Program-made: the position numbers and the translations under genes | In this document: positions 31,565 through 43,645 of the stretch, one piece after another | Numbering within the stretch: the stretch's first letter is position 1 | Layout of the letters: every line of letters starts with the position of its first letter | Source: Polytrichum commune | Taxonomy: Eukaryota > Streptophyta > Polytrichopsida > Polytrichales > Polytrichaceae | Reading direction: 5' to 3' | Assembly (NCBI GenBank): GCA_950295325.1 | Contig: OX485805.1 | Span: forward strand, 29,499,501-29,563,500 | DNA length: 64,000 bases | Notes under the pieces: generated by a model | Database searches by the model: none | Told to the model about the DNA's origin: nothing | Seen by the model: the letters and a program-made list of their open reading frames with translations, nothing else

Positions 31565-34173
31565 ATGACAGACATCCAAATTCAGATGCCAGGCATGTTG
31601 CCACGCTCCTCCCTCAAGAACTACAACAACGGCAACACAGGTCACGACGATGCGGGAAGATCAACTTCCCAGGACGACCTAATCGAGCCAACATCCTCAT
31701 CTTCAGCCTGCGATTCCGCAGGAGGGTGGTACGAGACCTTGAGGCCGCGAATCTCCCTCCTGCAGAAGGCGGCGGCCGAGCTAATCAGCACATTCATCCT
31801 GGTGTTCGCGGGGTGCGGGGCCATCATGGTGGATGCACATCGGGGCGGGGTGGTCACGCATGTTGGTATTTCCGTCACGTTCGGGCTCGTGGTGGCGGCC
31901 ATGATTTACACCGTGGGCCACATCTCGGGAGCTCACATGAACCCCGCGGTCACCATCGCGTTCGCGCTCACCAAGCACTTCCCGTGGCCCCAGGTGCCTG
32001 TGTATGTGGCGGCCCAGTGCGCGGGGGGGATCGCGGCGTCGTTCGCGCTCGACTTGATCTTGCATCCCGCGGCGTTCGAGGGCGCGACATTGCCGTCGGG
32101 AAGCGACGCGCAGTCGCTGGTGCTGGAGATCATCATCACCTTCGTTCTCATGTTCGTCATCTCCGCCGTCACCACCGACAAACGAGCGGTGCGTGGTTTC
32201 TTCCTAATACTACCCTTCTCATCTATTCAAAATTGGCTTCATTCATTCATTTACTATTAATTTATTGCACTAAGAGCATCACCACCCATCCTACAAAATG
32301 CAGGGTGGATCATCCTCACAATAAGTTCAAGTCACCCGGTTTGCAAGCCGGGTGACCCACCCATGACTTGTATACAAGGTGATAAAACAAGGAAGAAACA
32401 AAAGCAAGATGAATCTCATTGGCACCTTGGAAATTGGAGAGGAATATGGAGTTTGTCCTTTGTTGTTTAGGGGGCTCCCTTTTTGTTTTGGGGCCGGAGC
32501 TCCGACTTGCAAAATGACCCCAATTTGCAAGCCAACCTCAACTTCCAAGCTGGCCCTACCAACAAATCATCCATTTTGCAGGATGGGTGGGGCACTTTTG
32601 CAAGCCGCCTCTCACAATATAAGTTCAAGTCATCCGTTTTTCAGGATGGGTGGTGATGCTCTAAGAGAGAAAACTTGTCCATTCCAATCATCTGTTAGAA
32701 CTTGTCTGTTGTAACTTATGGTGAGAAAATGCACAAATTAAATAAACTTAATTGGCCACCGGAGGTTTTGGGTTGCGAACCACAATCAAAAACCTTTGGT
32801 TGGCAACTGATTTTATTTATTTTATGCATTTTCTCATCATAAGTTACAACGGACAAGGTGCAGTAAATAATTGGAATGACATGATTGGAATCTAGTCCTA
32901 ATACGAAACGATAGGCATTCTCGAGCATAAACCTTTTTGGATATTTTTTGGAACATGTGTGCATTATAATTGTTATAACCGGTTGCTTCCAACAACTCTT
33001 GTGGGTTCTTTTGTCCATGAAGAGGACATTTCTTTTGTAGCTATATTTTACGTCCATGAGTAGACTTGTTATATCCGGTAATGGGCAAGAGTTGATAAAT
33101 GTCTCTAAGTTGCTCTTGCAAGTTGATCATCCACTCTCCTCTCGTATGTTATGTAGTGCATTATAGGCATGGTACCATATGATGGGTTACAATGCAATGC
33201 ATTCCCTACCCTTTTGTGTCCACACATTTGACTCCATAGAGTGAGCATAAATTAACAAAGGGAAGGTTTCCCACTCCACATAGAAATTAGTCCAATGGAT
33301 CAACTTGGGAGTTGTCTCCTCCCGTTAGCCATTGCTATTCGCACAATTTTGATTTTCAAGTTTGAGAATCATTTTGCTTGAGATTAGAAGATTATAGGAG
33401 GTCAAAGCAAAGATCCTCTTTCTCTTGAATTATCACATAAACCTTCCCAATCATGTTAACTAGATACTGAAACTAGAACAGCATTTATATTATGGGCACA
33501 CAAGGGAGCCCCTAATAGGTCAGGATGCTCAATTGACCTTAGGAGTTGTTTGTGCCATTGCTTGCAGTGCGGTGAATTGGCAGGAATCGCCATCGGCTCG
33601 ACGATTGCCTTGAATGTCTTGGTGGCCAAGTGAGTACTGTGACTTTCTATAATTTGGCACTATGAGTATTTTATGAAGACTATGAATCCACTTAAAATTT
33701 ATAGCATTTTTTTTGGAGTTGAAAATATGTGCATAGTGTGTGTGGATGGCGATCCTTGCTTCATAAAACAAGTACAAAATTTACCATTCCAATCCGAACA
33801 GAAATGGTATCATTGGGTTCCTTCGCTCTTTCCAAGCATGTTGCTCCTCCTCGTTGTGTTGTAACAAATCATCAATTCATTAGAAGCATGAGTTGTTGCC
33901 ACCAAGAATATGGTGCATTTGAAGTTTGCAGTCAGTAAATTTTGTGGATCACTGAATGTTTGCAACCATGGCAGGCCGATTTCCGGAGCGTCGATGAACC
34001 CCGCAAGGTCTATCGGTCCAGCAATTGCATCCTCAAATTACCGCGCCCTGTGGGTGTACATCCTCGGTCCAATTGTCGGTGCGGCCGCCGGAGGGTTAGG
34101 CTACCATCTCATTCGCCTCCCAGCGAAGGACATGGCCTGTAATCAAAAACCTGCCAAGAGCTTCCGCCGTTGA
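31565..34173 (+). CDS. NIP-type (NOD26-like) aquaporin, gene 1
   Basis: NIPs are six-helix membrane channels carrying water, glycerol, boric acid, silicic acid or similar small neutral solutes. Exons 31565-32188, 33568-33629 and 33975-34173 give 294 residues, with GT/AG introns. A hydrophilic N terminus of about 65 residues precedes helix 1 ([18 protein letters not shown]). The first NPA box is in [13 protein letters not shown] (Asn about 126) and the second in [14 protein letters not shown] (Asn about 237). Ar/R selectivity residues read from alignment to NOD26: Phe106, Val225, Ala234, Arg240. NIP I proteins have Trp-Val-Ala-Arg, so this is an unusual Phe variant. The loop also has AKPISG where AGPVTG is usual. 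Start: ATG at 31565, the first in frame. Substrate cannot be assigned. Confidence 0.93.
32274..32661. mobile_element. MITE in NIP gene 1 intron 1 (GAGCATCACCACCCATCC termini)
   Basis: Left end 'gagcatcaccacccatcct' and right end 'aggatgggtggtgatgctc' are inverted repeats, with TAA on each side (32271-32273, 32662-32664). Length 388 bp. GAGCATC-type ends and a TAA duplication suggest a Tourist/PIF-like element. Confidence 0.88.
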
Positions 34174-35177
34174 GTTGATTTAGGCATCCTCTGCATCATC
34201 CAATGCCAACAAATTGAATCACTGCGGTTGAACTGGACACTATAACCTCATCGACATAGCCCTAATTCAGCTCAGGCAACGGTGATGGGCGCTCTGTACG
34301 TAGAATGTCGGTTCCTGTCAGAAACTGCAAGGATTCGGGGAAGGATTAAGTTATATAATGAGATCCTGGCGGATTTGTACATTCATAAACCGTAAACCCT
34401 TGTGCTATCTGTGAACATAGATTGAAAGTGGAGGCTACGAAATTGATGCAAAGGAGGATGATGACCATAACAAGTGCGATACATCACTTTTTTCTATCCC
34501 AAGGTCAAATGTACATGGTTGTTAGTAGTAAACCTAATGCTCCGAGTTATTTGAAGATAGAGAGTCGTAATAGTAGTGGTGCTTGGACTTGGAATTCTTG
34601 CGACCAGTTTTTCCTCCCCTGGCCGCCAGCGGAGAAATGAGGATGCTCAGAGTTGGAAGGATGATGATCAATGATGACTTTCCTCACCTCGTCGACAGGG
34701 GAGTTGGTGTAATTGACTCAATTTGTGAGACACTCATTTGTAATAAAAATTTCGCGGAGTTGAAGATTGCTCTTCGCACATAAATACCTGTTCTACAAGA
34801 TTGAGTTTCCAGTGATGCGGAGTTGCAATGATACTTGGGTAATCCTAAGAGTTCATGAGTCCATTTGGGGAAGGAAAGAAATGAAACAAAGAATAACATT
34901 TAGGTTGTTTTATGTTTTACCCACCAGTCCAATACTGTGTCCGGGGAGATTTTCCTAGTGTTTCCAAGTCTAACTGGTTAAATGTTGTGATCTTTCGGGT
35001 GCCCTTCATTTTATTGAGGTATATTCCATAGATTCCTCTAAAAGGATCCCTAATTTTCCTGAAGTCTTGAACTTCAAATGGTTCTTTGTCACACTCAACC
35101 GGCTCATCTGTAACTAGCGGTTAGTTCTCCCTGTTCATAGGTCCAATACAATCCTAACAGAGGCGTGGTGAGTCTTA
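34174..35177. other. NIP gene 1 downstream region, no gene seen
   Basis: Includes the presumed 3' UTR ('gttatataatgagatcctgg' near 34350). No further coding exon or repeat with clear ends. Segments near 34230-34450 are recognisably similar to 40015-40260 downstream of NIP gene 2, so the duplicated block extends past the coding regions. Confidence 0.5.
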
Positions 35178-35676
35178 GGGTCACTTCACACACGAGCCAA
35201 GAGCCGTGACCATGAAATTGTGGGAGTCCAAAAGAAAGTGTCCAAAGGCCGTCCCAAGACATCTCCAAAATCATGTAGTGTGGTCATGACCCTCAAGTGT
35301 AGTGTGAAGTCATATGTGGCCGGGCCCTCAACCAAATGCTATTTCAATGAGTTTCTATTCATGCGGGTCCTCACACATGATAAAAATAGAATAAATCAAC
35401 GGTTGTGAGCGTTCGGAATGCCATGGTCTCCCGGTTTTGTGTTAAGCCTACCTCCAAGAGGTGGTTTTTGAAAATAGTCCAAGTGACCATGAAACATGAT
35501 TCATTCGATGCCATGTAGGAACCCATGTACACTCTACATCCATTTTGCATTCACATACTCCATTGGTCCCATAAGCGTAGTGTGAAACTTACTTGGACTA
35601 GCTTTGCCTTTTCCACCAATGGGAGTGCTTAAAGTGTAATGGTCATGGGCTCTCAATCTCATGTGTGAAGTGGCCC
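35178..35676. mobile_element. MITE family M1 copy (GGGYCACTTCACAC termini)
   Basis: Left end 'gggtcacttcacacacgagc', right end 'ctcatgtgtgaagtggccc'. Flanked by TTA at 35175-35177 and 35677-35679. Internal 'gagccaagagccgtgacc' and 'atggtcatgggctctcaatc' are shared with copies at 53228, 56094, 57077 and 60354. Confidence 0.9.
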
Positions 35677-37600
35677 TTATTAGGCTTATGTAATATTAAG
35701 ATCCATTTGGACATGCTACATTGATGGGCTTATGTTTGAACTTTTAAACATAGGTAGATTAAACAATGAGAGCAAAATGTAGATGGGTGAGTTTACACTA
35801 GGGTCGATGACCAAAGAAACTCCTGAAATGAGCGATCAAATTGATCAAGAGTAAAGATTTGGACCCCAAGGATTTTACATCAGAGTTTAGGGTCAAATAT
35901 ATGAAAAAATGAAGTGGCGATAAAGTGTCATCACTTTCCTATCAAATCTCGACAATCCCCTTCAAGAATATACTCCTAGCTTGAAATGCCAATCCTCAAG
36001 TTTGGTTCCAATCTTCAGTTCAAGAGTATGGTCTATTCAAGGGGTGTTTGAAGGGGTTTTCAACCTCACGTTTCTTGGACCCAAACCCTAAAATAAGCTT
36101 GCCCTAAGTATATGATATACTGAAGGTTGATTGTTCACTAGCAACATAGATAGTGACTGATTCAAAGTGAAGCTAGGAATGCATTGGAGTGAGATAGACA
36201 TGGAAAACAAAGATAGCACACAATTCATAATTGGTCATTCATCCAATCTAATATAAAGATCATTGAAACGTGTCACAATTTTTCTTTCATGGAGACATCA
36301 TCCATAATACCTAGATTTTGTCCATGAGTGAAGTAATCGGTCATGTTTCATAACGAGCTCGAGCGACAAGTAGGTGGATGACTTCCCTCTTTTGTGGGGC
36401 TCTTGTGGTTATTTAGTCCAAAGATGGTGATAAATAGGTTGAGAGTGTAGGGTTGGGAATGTGATATAAGGTAGAGCGTGCTATATCCAACGCCCCACCC
36501 AAGAGCAACACCTATAAATGCCTCCTAATCTTGTACCCAGAACACGCCTTAAAATATTTAAATGTCTCCGACGCAAAGTGGAGGTGGATTTGGGTGAAAA
36601 ATATGGTGGTTGTGGGAAAATGCAAGGTTGGTTTTGGGCGAAAGTGGGATTGGATTTGAGCAAGCATCGGAACATAGCTAGGGGTGGCTCACTTATAAGT
36701 ATTTATTAAGATCCCACATGTAAAACTTATAAGAACTCAATTTCTTATTGAGTAGAAAGTTGGTTTTAGTGTGGGGGTGGTTTTGGGCAAAAGGTGGGGG
36801 CGGTTTTGAGAGAAAACGGGGTTTGTTTTGGTTGAGTAATGGGGGCATTTTGGGCGAGTGCCGAAACAGTTTTGGGAACCGTTTGCAATGAAAATAGTGG
36901 GAATCTAGGGACAAATTTAGGAAACTAGGATAAGTGATTTCAAAATTTTATAATATCTCCATATGATGTGCAATTATTTATTTATTTTGTTTCTACTATG
37001 TCTAAGCCAATTTGCTAAGCCAATCATACCATACCACTAATCCCAACGAACTACCAAAAAAGGCTAAATAGCTTAAAGTGCTGGTTAAAGCTCCCTCTAC
37101 CTTAGTGTTACAGAATTATAGAGTAACATGCAGGGCGTTGAGGGAGCTCAGGAGAGATTACTTGCATACAAATACAATCAAATGGAAGCTTGAAGATGAT
37201 CACGAAATTATAACAAAAGGCCATGTGGAAATTATTTATTATCAACGACAAATATGAACTTCCCAATAGGGTGATCCCACATGTCTACTGCTCATAGGTA
37301 CAGTTGATGACAATCTGTTAAATCAGAACACACATTTAAGTGCATGTGACCCCATCAACTGTGACATGTTGTTTACTGATTCGGGTATATTAAGCCAATG
37401 GTGTGTACACAAAGTAAATAACAAATAATATAACACCAGAAATGTGATCTTGTTACCTTGTAAAAAATCCAATGTTTACTGAAGTGAAAAGAAATGCGCC
37501 AAACTTTAAGGTTTAAAGTAAAGGTAAAAGTAGAAGTACAATTAAAGTAAAAGTAAAAGTAAAAGTAAAACCAAAGCATAAACAGAACCTTCAATGAATA
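35677..37600. other. Intergenic, no gene recognised
   Basis: AT-rich, with a G-rich stretch at 36760-36850 made of degenerate 'ggttttgggc' repeats and an 'aaagtaaaagtaaaagt' simple repeat at about 37500-37615. No coding exon or RNA gene was found. Confidence 0.4.
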
Positions 37601-37630
37601 AAGTAAAAGTAAAGTTGGAAACCTAGCTAC

Positions 37631-37639
37631 TATATAAAG
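37631..37639 (+). promoter_or_regulatory. Likely TATA box of NIP gene 2
   Basis: 'tatataaag' in a 'ctac-tatataaagg-cgacc' context, about 280 bp before the first ATG at 37919. Position and match fit a core promoter; there is no transcript evidence. Confidence 0.45.
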
Positions 37640-37918
37640 GCGACCATTGTTATATGTTGGTAAACCTTTTGTATTTTCCTGAACAGAATCCCATATCATT
37701 AACCCACCAATATCATTGCTAAAAGCGTTGAGAGAAATCAACGCCCTCATTGTTATTTGTATCAAGACCCAGAGTTTTTTGATTACTTTGTAATTTGAAG
37801 ACTAAACATCATCGTGTTTGCCATTAATAAAGAGAAGGCAAGGGTTGTCGGTTTGAAGTTTGTCACAAAGTTCAGAATCATCACTGCAACAACCAACGAT
37901 CGACACAGAATAACACAA

Positions 37919-39639
37919 ATGGCAGACATCCGAATTCAGATGCCGGCCGTGCCTCCCGCTCCTCCCTCGGGAACAAAGTGGGAAGATTATCTCGTACCCA
38001 TGATGACCCAATTGAGCCGAATTCTTCAGCAGATCACCCCGCAGGGTCGTCGTACGAGACCCGAAGACCTTGGATCGCTCCGCTGAAGAAGGCAATGGCC
38101 GAGCTGATCAGCACATTCATCCTGGTGTTCGCGGGGTGCGGGGCCATCATGGTGGACACACTGCGAGGCGGGGTGGTCACACATGTTGGTGTTGCCCTCA
38201 CGTTCGGGCTCGTGGTGGCGGCCATGATTTACACCGTGGGCCACATCTCGGGAGCTCACATGAACCCCGCGGTCACCATCGCGTCCGCGCTCACCAAGCA
38301 CTTCCCGTGGCACCAGGTGCCTATGTATGTGGCGGCCCAGTGCGCGGGGGCGGTCGCGGCATCGTTCGTGCTCGGCTTGATCTTGCCTCCGGCGGCCTTC
38401 TTGGGCGCGACGTTGCCGTCGGGAAGCGACGTGCAGTCGCTGGTGCTGGAGATCATCATCACCTTCATTCTCATGTTCGTCGTCTCCGCAGTCACCACCG
38501 ACACACAGTCGGTACGTGATCGCCTCCTCCTTAATTATACCCTTTTCATCGAAACTTGATTAAAAGGTACCACTAAGGTAGATGACTTTTGAATGGTCAC
38601 TTTTTCCGACGAGCCCACTTGTCCTAGGATATGAAACACGCAGTTAGTGCAAGGTGATAAGCAAATTCAAGTCGAGACCGTCGCCACTTTCCTCACAATT
38701 CCTGGAGCCCTGAAGAACATCTTCGTCATTATCAAAGTGAAGGTTCTCGTGCTCATCAAATTGGTCATATACTGTAGGTCCCCCACCCAAGACATGAGTT
38801 TAAGAAAGATTGGACTACATGTTAAGAAATCGTTGATTATTCGAGGCTCAGATGGTCAACGTAATTGTTCAAGAAGAAACTCAAAAAAATCTTCACTTTG
38901 GTAATGAATGTAAAGATATTCATACGAGCCATGTAATCATATTCATGAAAACATTTGGTGTGAAAACCATTTGGTGACTAGCGCCATTTGAAAACCCCCA
39001 TTTGAAAACCTCGGTCCCCCCTTGAGTAGGTTCATTGGACTTATGTGTTGTTTTGGTCTGCTTTGCAGCACGGCAAATTGGCAGGAATCGCTGTTGGCTC
39101 CACGATTGCACTAAATGTCATGATGGCCAAGTAAGTTCCATAACCGTAACTTGCATTTGGACAAACATTCCGATCAATGCATGCATGTGCTGTACGAGAT
39201 GATTAGCAACTCCAAATTGTGCATGTAGTCATTTGCCTCATACTTCTTGTTGATCCCAGAAATCATGTTGACTATTGAACTTAGAATGGAAAACCGGAGG
39301 ATGTCAACATGTAACCGGTTGGACATGCAAACACTAGGATGTCAACCGGTTATGTCCAAAAATCTCCCCGATCACTGATCTACGTTAAGTAACTCTCTAA
39401 TCATTGAGTATTGGCATGTTTGCACCCGTGGCAGGCCAATTTCCGGAGCATCAATGAACCCCGCAAGGTCGATCGGCCCAGCAATGGTGTCCCTGAACTA
39501 CCATGCCCTGTGGGTGTATATTGTCGGTCCAATTCTGGGTGCTGCAGCCGGAGCATTAAGCTACAGTCTCATCCGCCTCCCAGAGGAAGAAGGCTCCGCC
39601 TGTGACCAAAAACCTGCCAACAGAGAGCCCGGTTGCTGA
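37919..39639 (+). CDS. NIP-type aquaporin, gene 2 (tandem paralogue, shifted N-terminal frame)
   Basis: Paralogue of the gene at 31565 with the same exon plan: exon 1 ends at 38511, exon 2 is 39069-39130 (62 nt, as in gene 1) and exon 3 is 39435-39639. Both NPA boxes ([24 protein letters not shown]) and the same Phe/Val/Ala/Arg selectivity set are present, and the membrane core is open throughout. The oddity is the start. The ATG at 37919 matches the start of gene 1 (MADIRIQMP versus MTDIQIQMP) but is in a different frame from the aquaporin and reaches a stop at 38084-38086. The core frame is open from before 37978 without an ATG until 38095 (MAELISTF), at the beginning of helix 1. Starting there gives 227 residues lacking the cytosolic N terminus. 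It may be an N-terminally shortened channel or a recent pseudogene. Confidence 0.8.
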
Positions 39640-40963
39640 TCATAGTGCAGTGTAACAAAAGTTAGAATTCTCCAACTCAGATGACACGTCATCAGTTTGT
39701 CCGCCTAGGACGTTACCTCAGCTACATGTCAGGACAACCTCCCTGTACAAGGTGATTAACTGATTTCCAAAGACTTCTCTGAGAACCTTCCGTCAAAACT
39801 CCCGGCTCTTCTCAGCAGTTCGCCACGACACTATATAGGGACATTATAGCTGTTAGTTTTACAAGACAGAGTTAGTGTGCTTTATAGTAGATAGGTAGCA
39901 GGCATCAATTCATGTATATGCATACAGACAATTGTGAATAAAAGATCTACGCATTTACTGTCAGTCACTTGTGCACACTTGGAGAGATTATGCTTGCATA
40001 AACCTATATGTTCAACAGTTGAATTGGACATAACCTCGAATCAGGTGACGGTAATGGGTACTCTGCAAATCTTGGCTCCTGTCAGAAACTGCAAGGATCC
40101 ATAGAAGGATTAAGTTGTTGTTAAAACATAGACACAAATGAGAAGCATGGAAGGAGACTTGTATGTATATATAAAACCTAACCTCTAAACCCTTTACCCT
40201 AATATAATAGACATACATTGAAAGCAGAGGCTCCAAAATTGGTACAAAGGATGATGGTGACTGTAAGTAGTGCCATACAATGTTATCTCCATACCATGGT
40301 TAATTGGGTAGGGCTGGGAATAATCAAATACTATATCATGTTTATTCTCTCTTATCAACAGATGCAGCTTGATAAACTTGGGTGAAGCATGGTCATTGAT
40401 ATTATTAGAACATAGCGGCTAGTAAAAGTTGAACAATGTTATGAAAACATATGTTTATGCCCAATAAATAAAAAAACCAATATGAAAATCAAACTCCTCG
40501 CGATAAGGCACATGCCAAGGCCAAAATTCTTTTATCTTGGCCCACTAGTCTTAGTTTCAAAACCGACGTTTTCGAATGTGTGTGGCCTCCACATGAGTCC
40601 CCCCTCCGGTCTATGAGGGGTAGGAAAACATACATACATGCATGGACACATACATACGTGTATCGTATATCGTATATCGTATGTACATGTACATCATACA
40701 CACACATATATATATATATATCATACATACATACATACATACATACACGTGCGCATCATCATTATTCTCACTCGCAATTCTTTTGTGCCAGGTTAGCATC
40801 TGTGTTTTGTGGGTTAAGTATGGTGAGTTCACATCTGTGTTGTGGATTTTCAGCAATTTGATTTCCGAAAGAAAACTCCGATTGCAGATTCGACAAGAAG
40901 GAAGGGTGAAGAGAAGTGTGTCGGAGAGTGAGTGAGGGCGGAACTGCTAGTTGTTTTGGGGTG
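39640..40963. other. NIP gene 2 downstream and CoaD upstream region
   Basis: Holds the presumed 3' UTR of NIP gene 2 and the CoaD promoter. Apart from the microsatellite at 40630-40750, no gene or defined repeat was recognised. Confidence 0.45.
40630..40750. repeat. Compound microsatellite (ACAT/ATCGT/TA)
   Basis: Runs of 'acat', three copies of 'cgtat', then (ta)n and again (acat)n. It lies about 215 bp upstream of the CoaD start codon, so it could be polymorphic promoter DNA. Confidence 0.9.
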
Positions 40964-43645
40964 ATGGCGGCGATGGCTGGAATCAAACCTGACAAGTACT
41001 CCGCTGTGGTGCTCGGAGGCACCTTCGACCGCCTTCACGCAGGTCACCATATCCTATTGAAGGTACGTGAAAATTTGGAAGCAGGCTTTGTTTAATTTCG
41101 TGTAAGCAAGTGCAGGGTTCTATATCGCAAGAACAGGACCAAGAGCCTCCTAATCGTAGGCACTGGAATTTTCGTCCTATACGATTCTCCTCAATTCAGT
41201 GCTCTCCTTTTTCAAATCGCCCACAAAATTCTGTATCCTCGTTTCTACGAAGTGCAATTTCACGAGATTGAGGTTACCTCGAAGTGATGTTAGCAGGTTG
41301 CATAAACTCTCTCGACTACTCTTGAAAGTAGGTTTACTCCCATTAAGAAGAATTTGCGTATGTATTTCTGTAAATCCATCATCCCCGCCATCGACCTTCC
41401 ATGCAAAAAAATTGGGATCCTCGATTTAGAGACTGGAACAAAAAGAATGCTCGGGAGGATATCTTTCTTTGTATGATTTCAGGGCGCAAGGGAGTGAGCT
41501 AGAGGGAGGGAAGCAAGCAATCGGCTCGAGTAGATAAAAGTTATTGCAGCACGATGGGAAATTTTTAGGTTTGCGGTGACTTATCAAGATTGCTCAAAAA
41601 TGCAAGATGTATGTTACCATTTGCGATAAGAATTTGTTGTTTCTGAAAATTTCTTTAGTTCTAAGTACATGATGCTTGCAGGCAGCGGCAGAATTAGCAA
41701 GGGAGAGGGTGGTGGTGGGTATCAGCACTGGCATCATGCTGGCCAACAAAGAGGTGTGCTCATTTTCTTCTTTCTTGGTTTTAGGATTTTTTGGTTGTTA
41801 GAACACTAGAAATCTGCAGGATATTTGGAGTTTTTGGATTGACCTTGCAATCTGAGGGTTGGAGGGGCTTTAGGAGCAAGTTCATCCACCCTCAGGCTGC
41901 AAGCTGAATGACCATCACCAGACTAACTCTATGGTACTGGCTAAACAGTGAAAATACATGGCTACTAAAGGATCGGTCTGCACAAAAGGTTGTTCAGATT
42001 GCAAATCTCAAGCAGTAACTACACTAAACATCTGATTTAGTGTGGCCCACACTATTCATCATGAACCCACACTCAGTGCCTTGCAATCATTGGGTGGCAA
42101 CTATGTAGAGAGGGTGTCATATGACACTTGGTGCTACATGACAAGTCACAAAGACGAAGACCACTCTAATAACATGACACACCAATTTTAATTCTACACT
42201 AAATCAGATTTTAGTGTAGTCACTGGCATCCACTAGAGTACTGCTGGTGCAGTACTTTGTGTCCGACATTAGGGTTCAACGTGTGACCCAGTTGAAGCTA
42301 GATATTGACTGTTGCAGAATGCACCTGATAAGCTTCAGTTTTTTTTGTTAGCAGTGGATCTTTGTAGAAGGTCCTGCACAGGTCACTTCGCACTTGAAAG
42401 AACCGAGGCCGAGATAGTGAAGAGCAATGTATGGAGATTCTACCACCAGCCAATGTATCCTGAAAGGCTACTGTGTTTCGGAAATGGCAGCGACATTCTT
42501 AGATTTCTCTATATTGCATAGGAAGAGACACCGAGTCCATACAATTAGCGGGTTTATGATCGTCATAATCCTGTTTCTTCGATTGAGGCTAAAAATTGGA
42601 CTGTTGTTGTTGTCACCCCAGTTTGCAGACTTGATTGAACCTCTGGATGTGAGGAGGCAAGCAGTAGAGGATTTCATTAAGGTTTGCTACTCATATCCTT
42701 ATTTACTTCTACATCACTGTTTTATGGATGACTGATTTAGTGAAGGAGCTGGATCCTTTTTTATGCATCGGTAATCTGCAGGTGATAAATTGACTTACGT
42801 GCAATTTAGCATACCCAAGTGCTTTTACCCAAAATAATCTGATTCTCAAGGGGTGTTTTGAGAAAATATTGAGAAAGGTGGGTTTGCTCTTTGGGGGTGG
42901 ATGATGGAGAGTGGATTCTGGTGCAGGGCAGTCAGTAAAGCCAGGACTGGAGGTGCAAACTGAGCCTATCACAGACCCTTATGGGCCATCTATCGTAGAT
43001 GCGGGGCTTGAAGCTATTGTTGTAAGGTTAGCATCAGACTAATTCAACCTTTAGTTAATGTTACAATCAACATTCATTCACCTCATAATTCAACCTTTTA
43101 GGATTTTCTATGATAAAATATAGAAACAAAAAGGTTAAATTTGCAACCCTGCCTGTGGTGGGAATTGGTCCAATGTTGTTGCAGTTTGATGTGAAATCAG
43201 TATTTGTATATGACTTTATAAGTTTATAGGTTTATAATGACGGCCACTTCCAGCATCTCCTAGCAGTGGATGCATGTTGATAATCTAATGAATTGTTTTC
43301 TTTTAGTATCCAGTATTGAAAAATGGTTTGTTGATTTGAGAATAGCACGGAGACCATAAAGGGAGGAGAAGCGGTGAACAAGAAGAGGGCTGAACGGGGT
43401 CTCTCACACCTGCAGGTAGGGAGCTTTGTCCCCAAAAAAATTCTGCCCCTGGTTAAGTGCACAGTTTCAGAACCTTGTTGCAACATAATTAGAAATGATC
43501 TGGCAGATTTTAATGACAGATTGCATGTGGTTCGGTGGTACAGGTGGAGGTAGTAGACCTGATCATTGAAGATGGGTGTACCGAGAAGGTAAGTTCCACC
43601 CAATTGAGAGAGCGTGCGTCTAAACTGATGCGACCGGAAACATAA
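40964..43645 (+). CDS. COAD: Phosphopantetheine adenylyltransferase (plant CoaD type)
   Basis: Transfers AMP from ATP to 4'-phosphopantetheine, giving dephospho-CoA, the fourth step of coenzyme A synthesis. Exons: 40964-41062, 41682-41753, 42622-42681, 42932-43026, 43346-43415 and 43544-43645; all phases join, giving 165 residues, close to the plant family length. Landmarks: [20 protein letters not shown], with the nucleotidyltransferase T/HxGH motif; [59 protein letters not shown]; and VEVVDLI followed by VSSTQLRER, the ISSTxxR signature. Stop TAA at 43643-43645. No transit peptide is visible, so it is probably cytosolic. The last exon contains a perfect donor-like AAG/GTAAGT at 43586-43594, just before the signature. 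The start is the first ATG of a GC-richer leader. Confidence 0.93.
42019..42219. mobile_element. MITE in CoaD intron 2 (CTACACTAAA termini)
   Basis: Left 'ctacactaaacatctgattt' and right, read inward on the other strand, 'ctacactaaaatctgattta' form inverted repeats. A related copy in reverse orientation lies in a UROD intron at about 51645-51835, sharing 'gtcatatgacac' and 'aagaccactctaat'-type phrases. The target duplication is unclear. Confidence 0.75.

Noticed and set aside
31495-32355. 286-codon frame overlapping NIP gene 1
   Set aside because: Arg/His/Gly-rich shadow of the GC-rich aquaporin exon in another frame; the same shadow appears over NIP gene 2.
38070-38519. 149-codon frame over NIP gene 2
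   Set aside because: Shadow of the aquaporin exon in another frame.
40580-40935. Tyr/Ile/His-rich frames of 80-97 codons
   Set aside because: Translations of the ACAT/TA microsatellite.
42312-42521. Possible extra CoaD exon
   Set aside because: The CoaD family has no sequence between the flanking exons at this place and the exons on either side join in phase without it.
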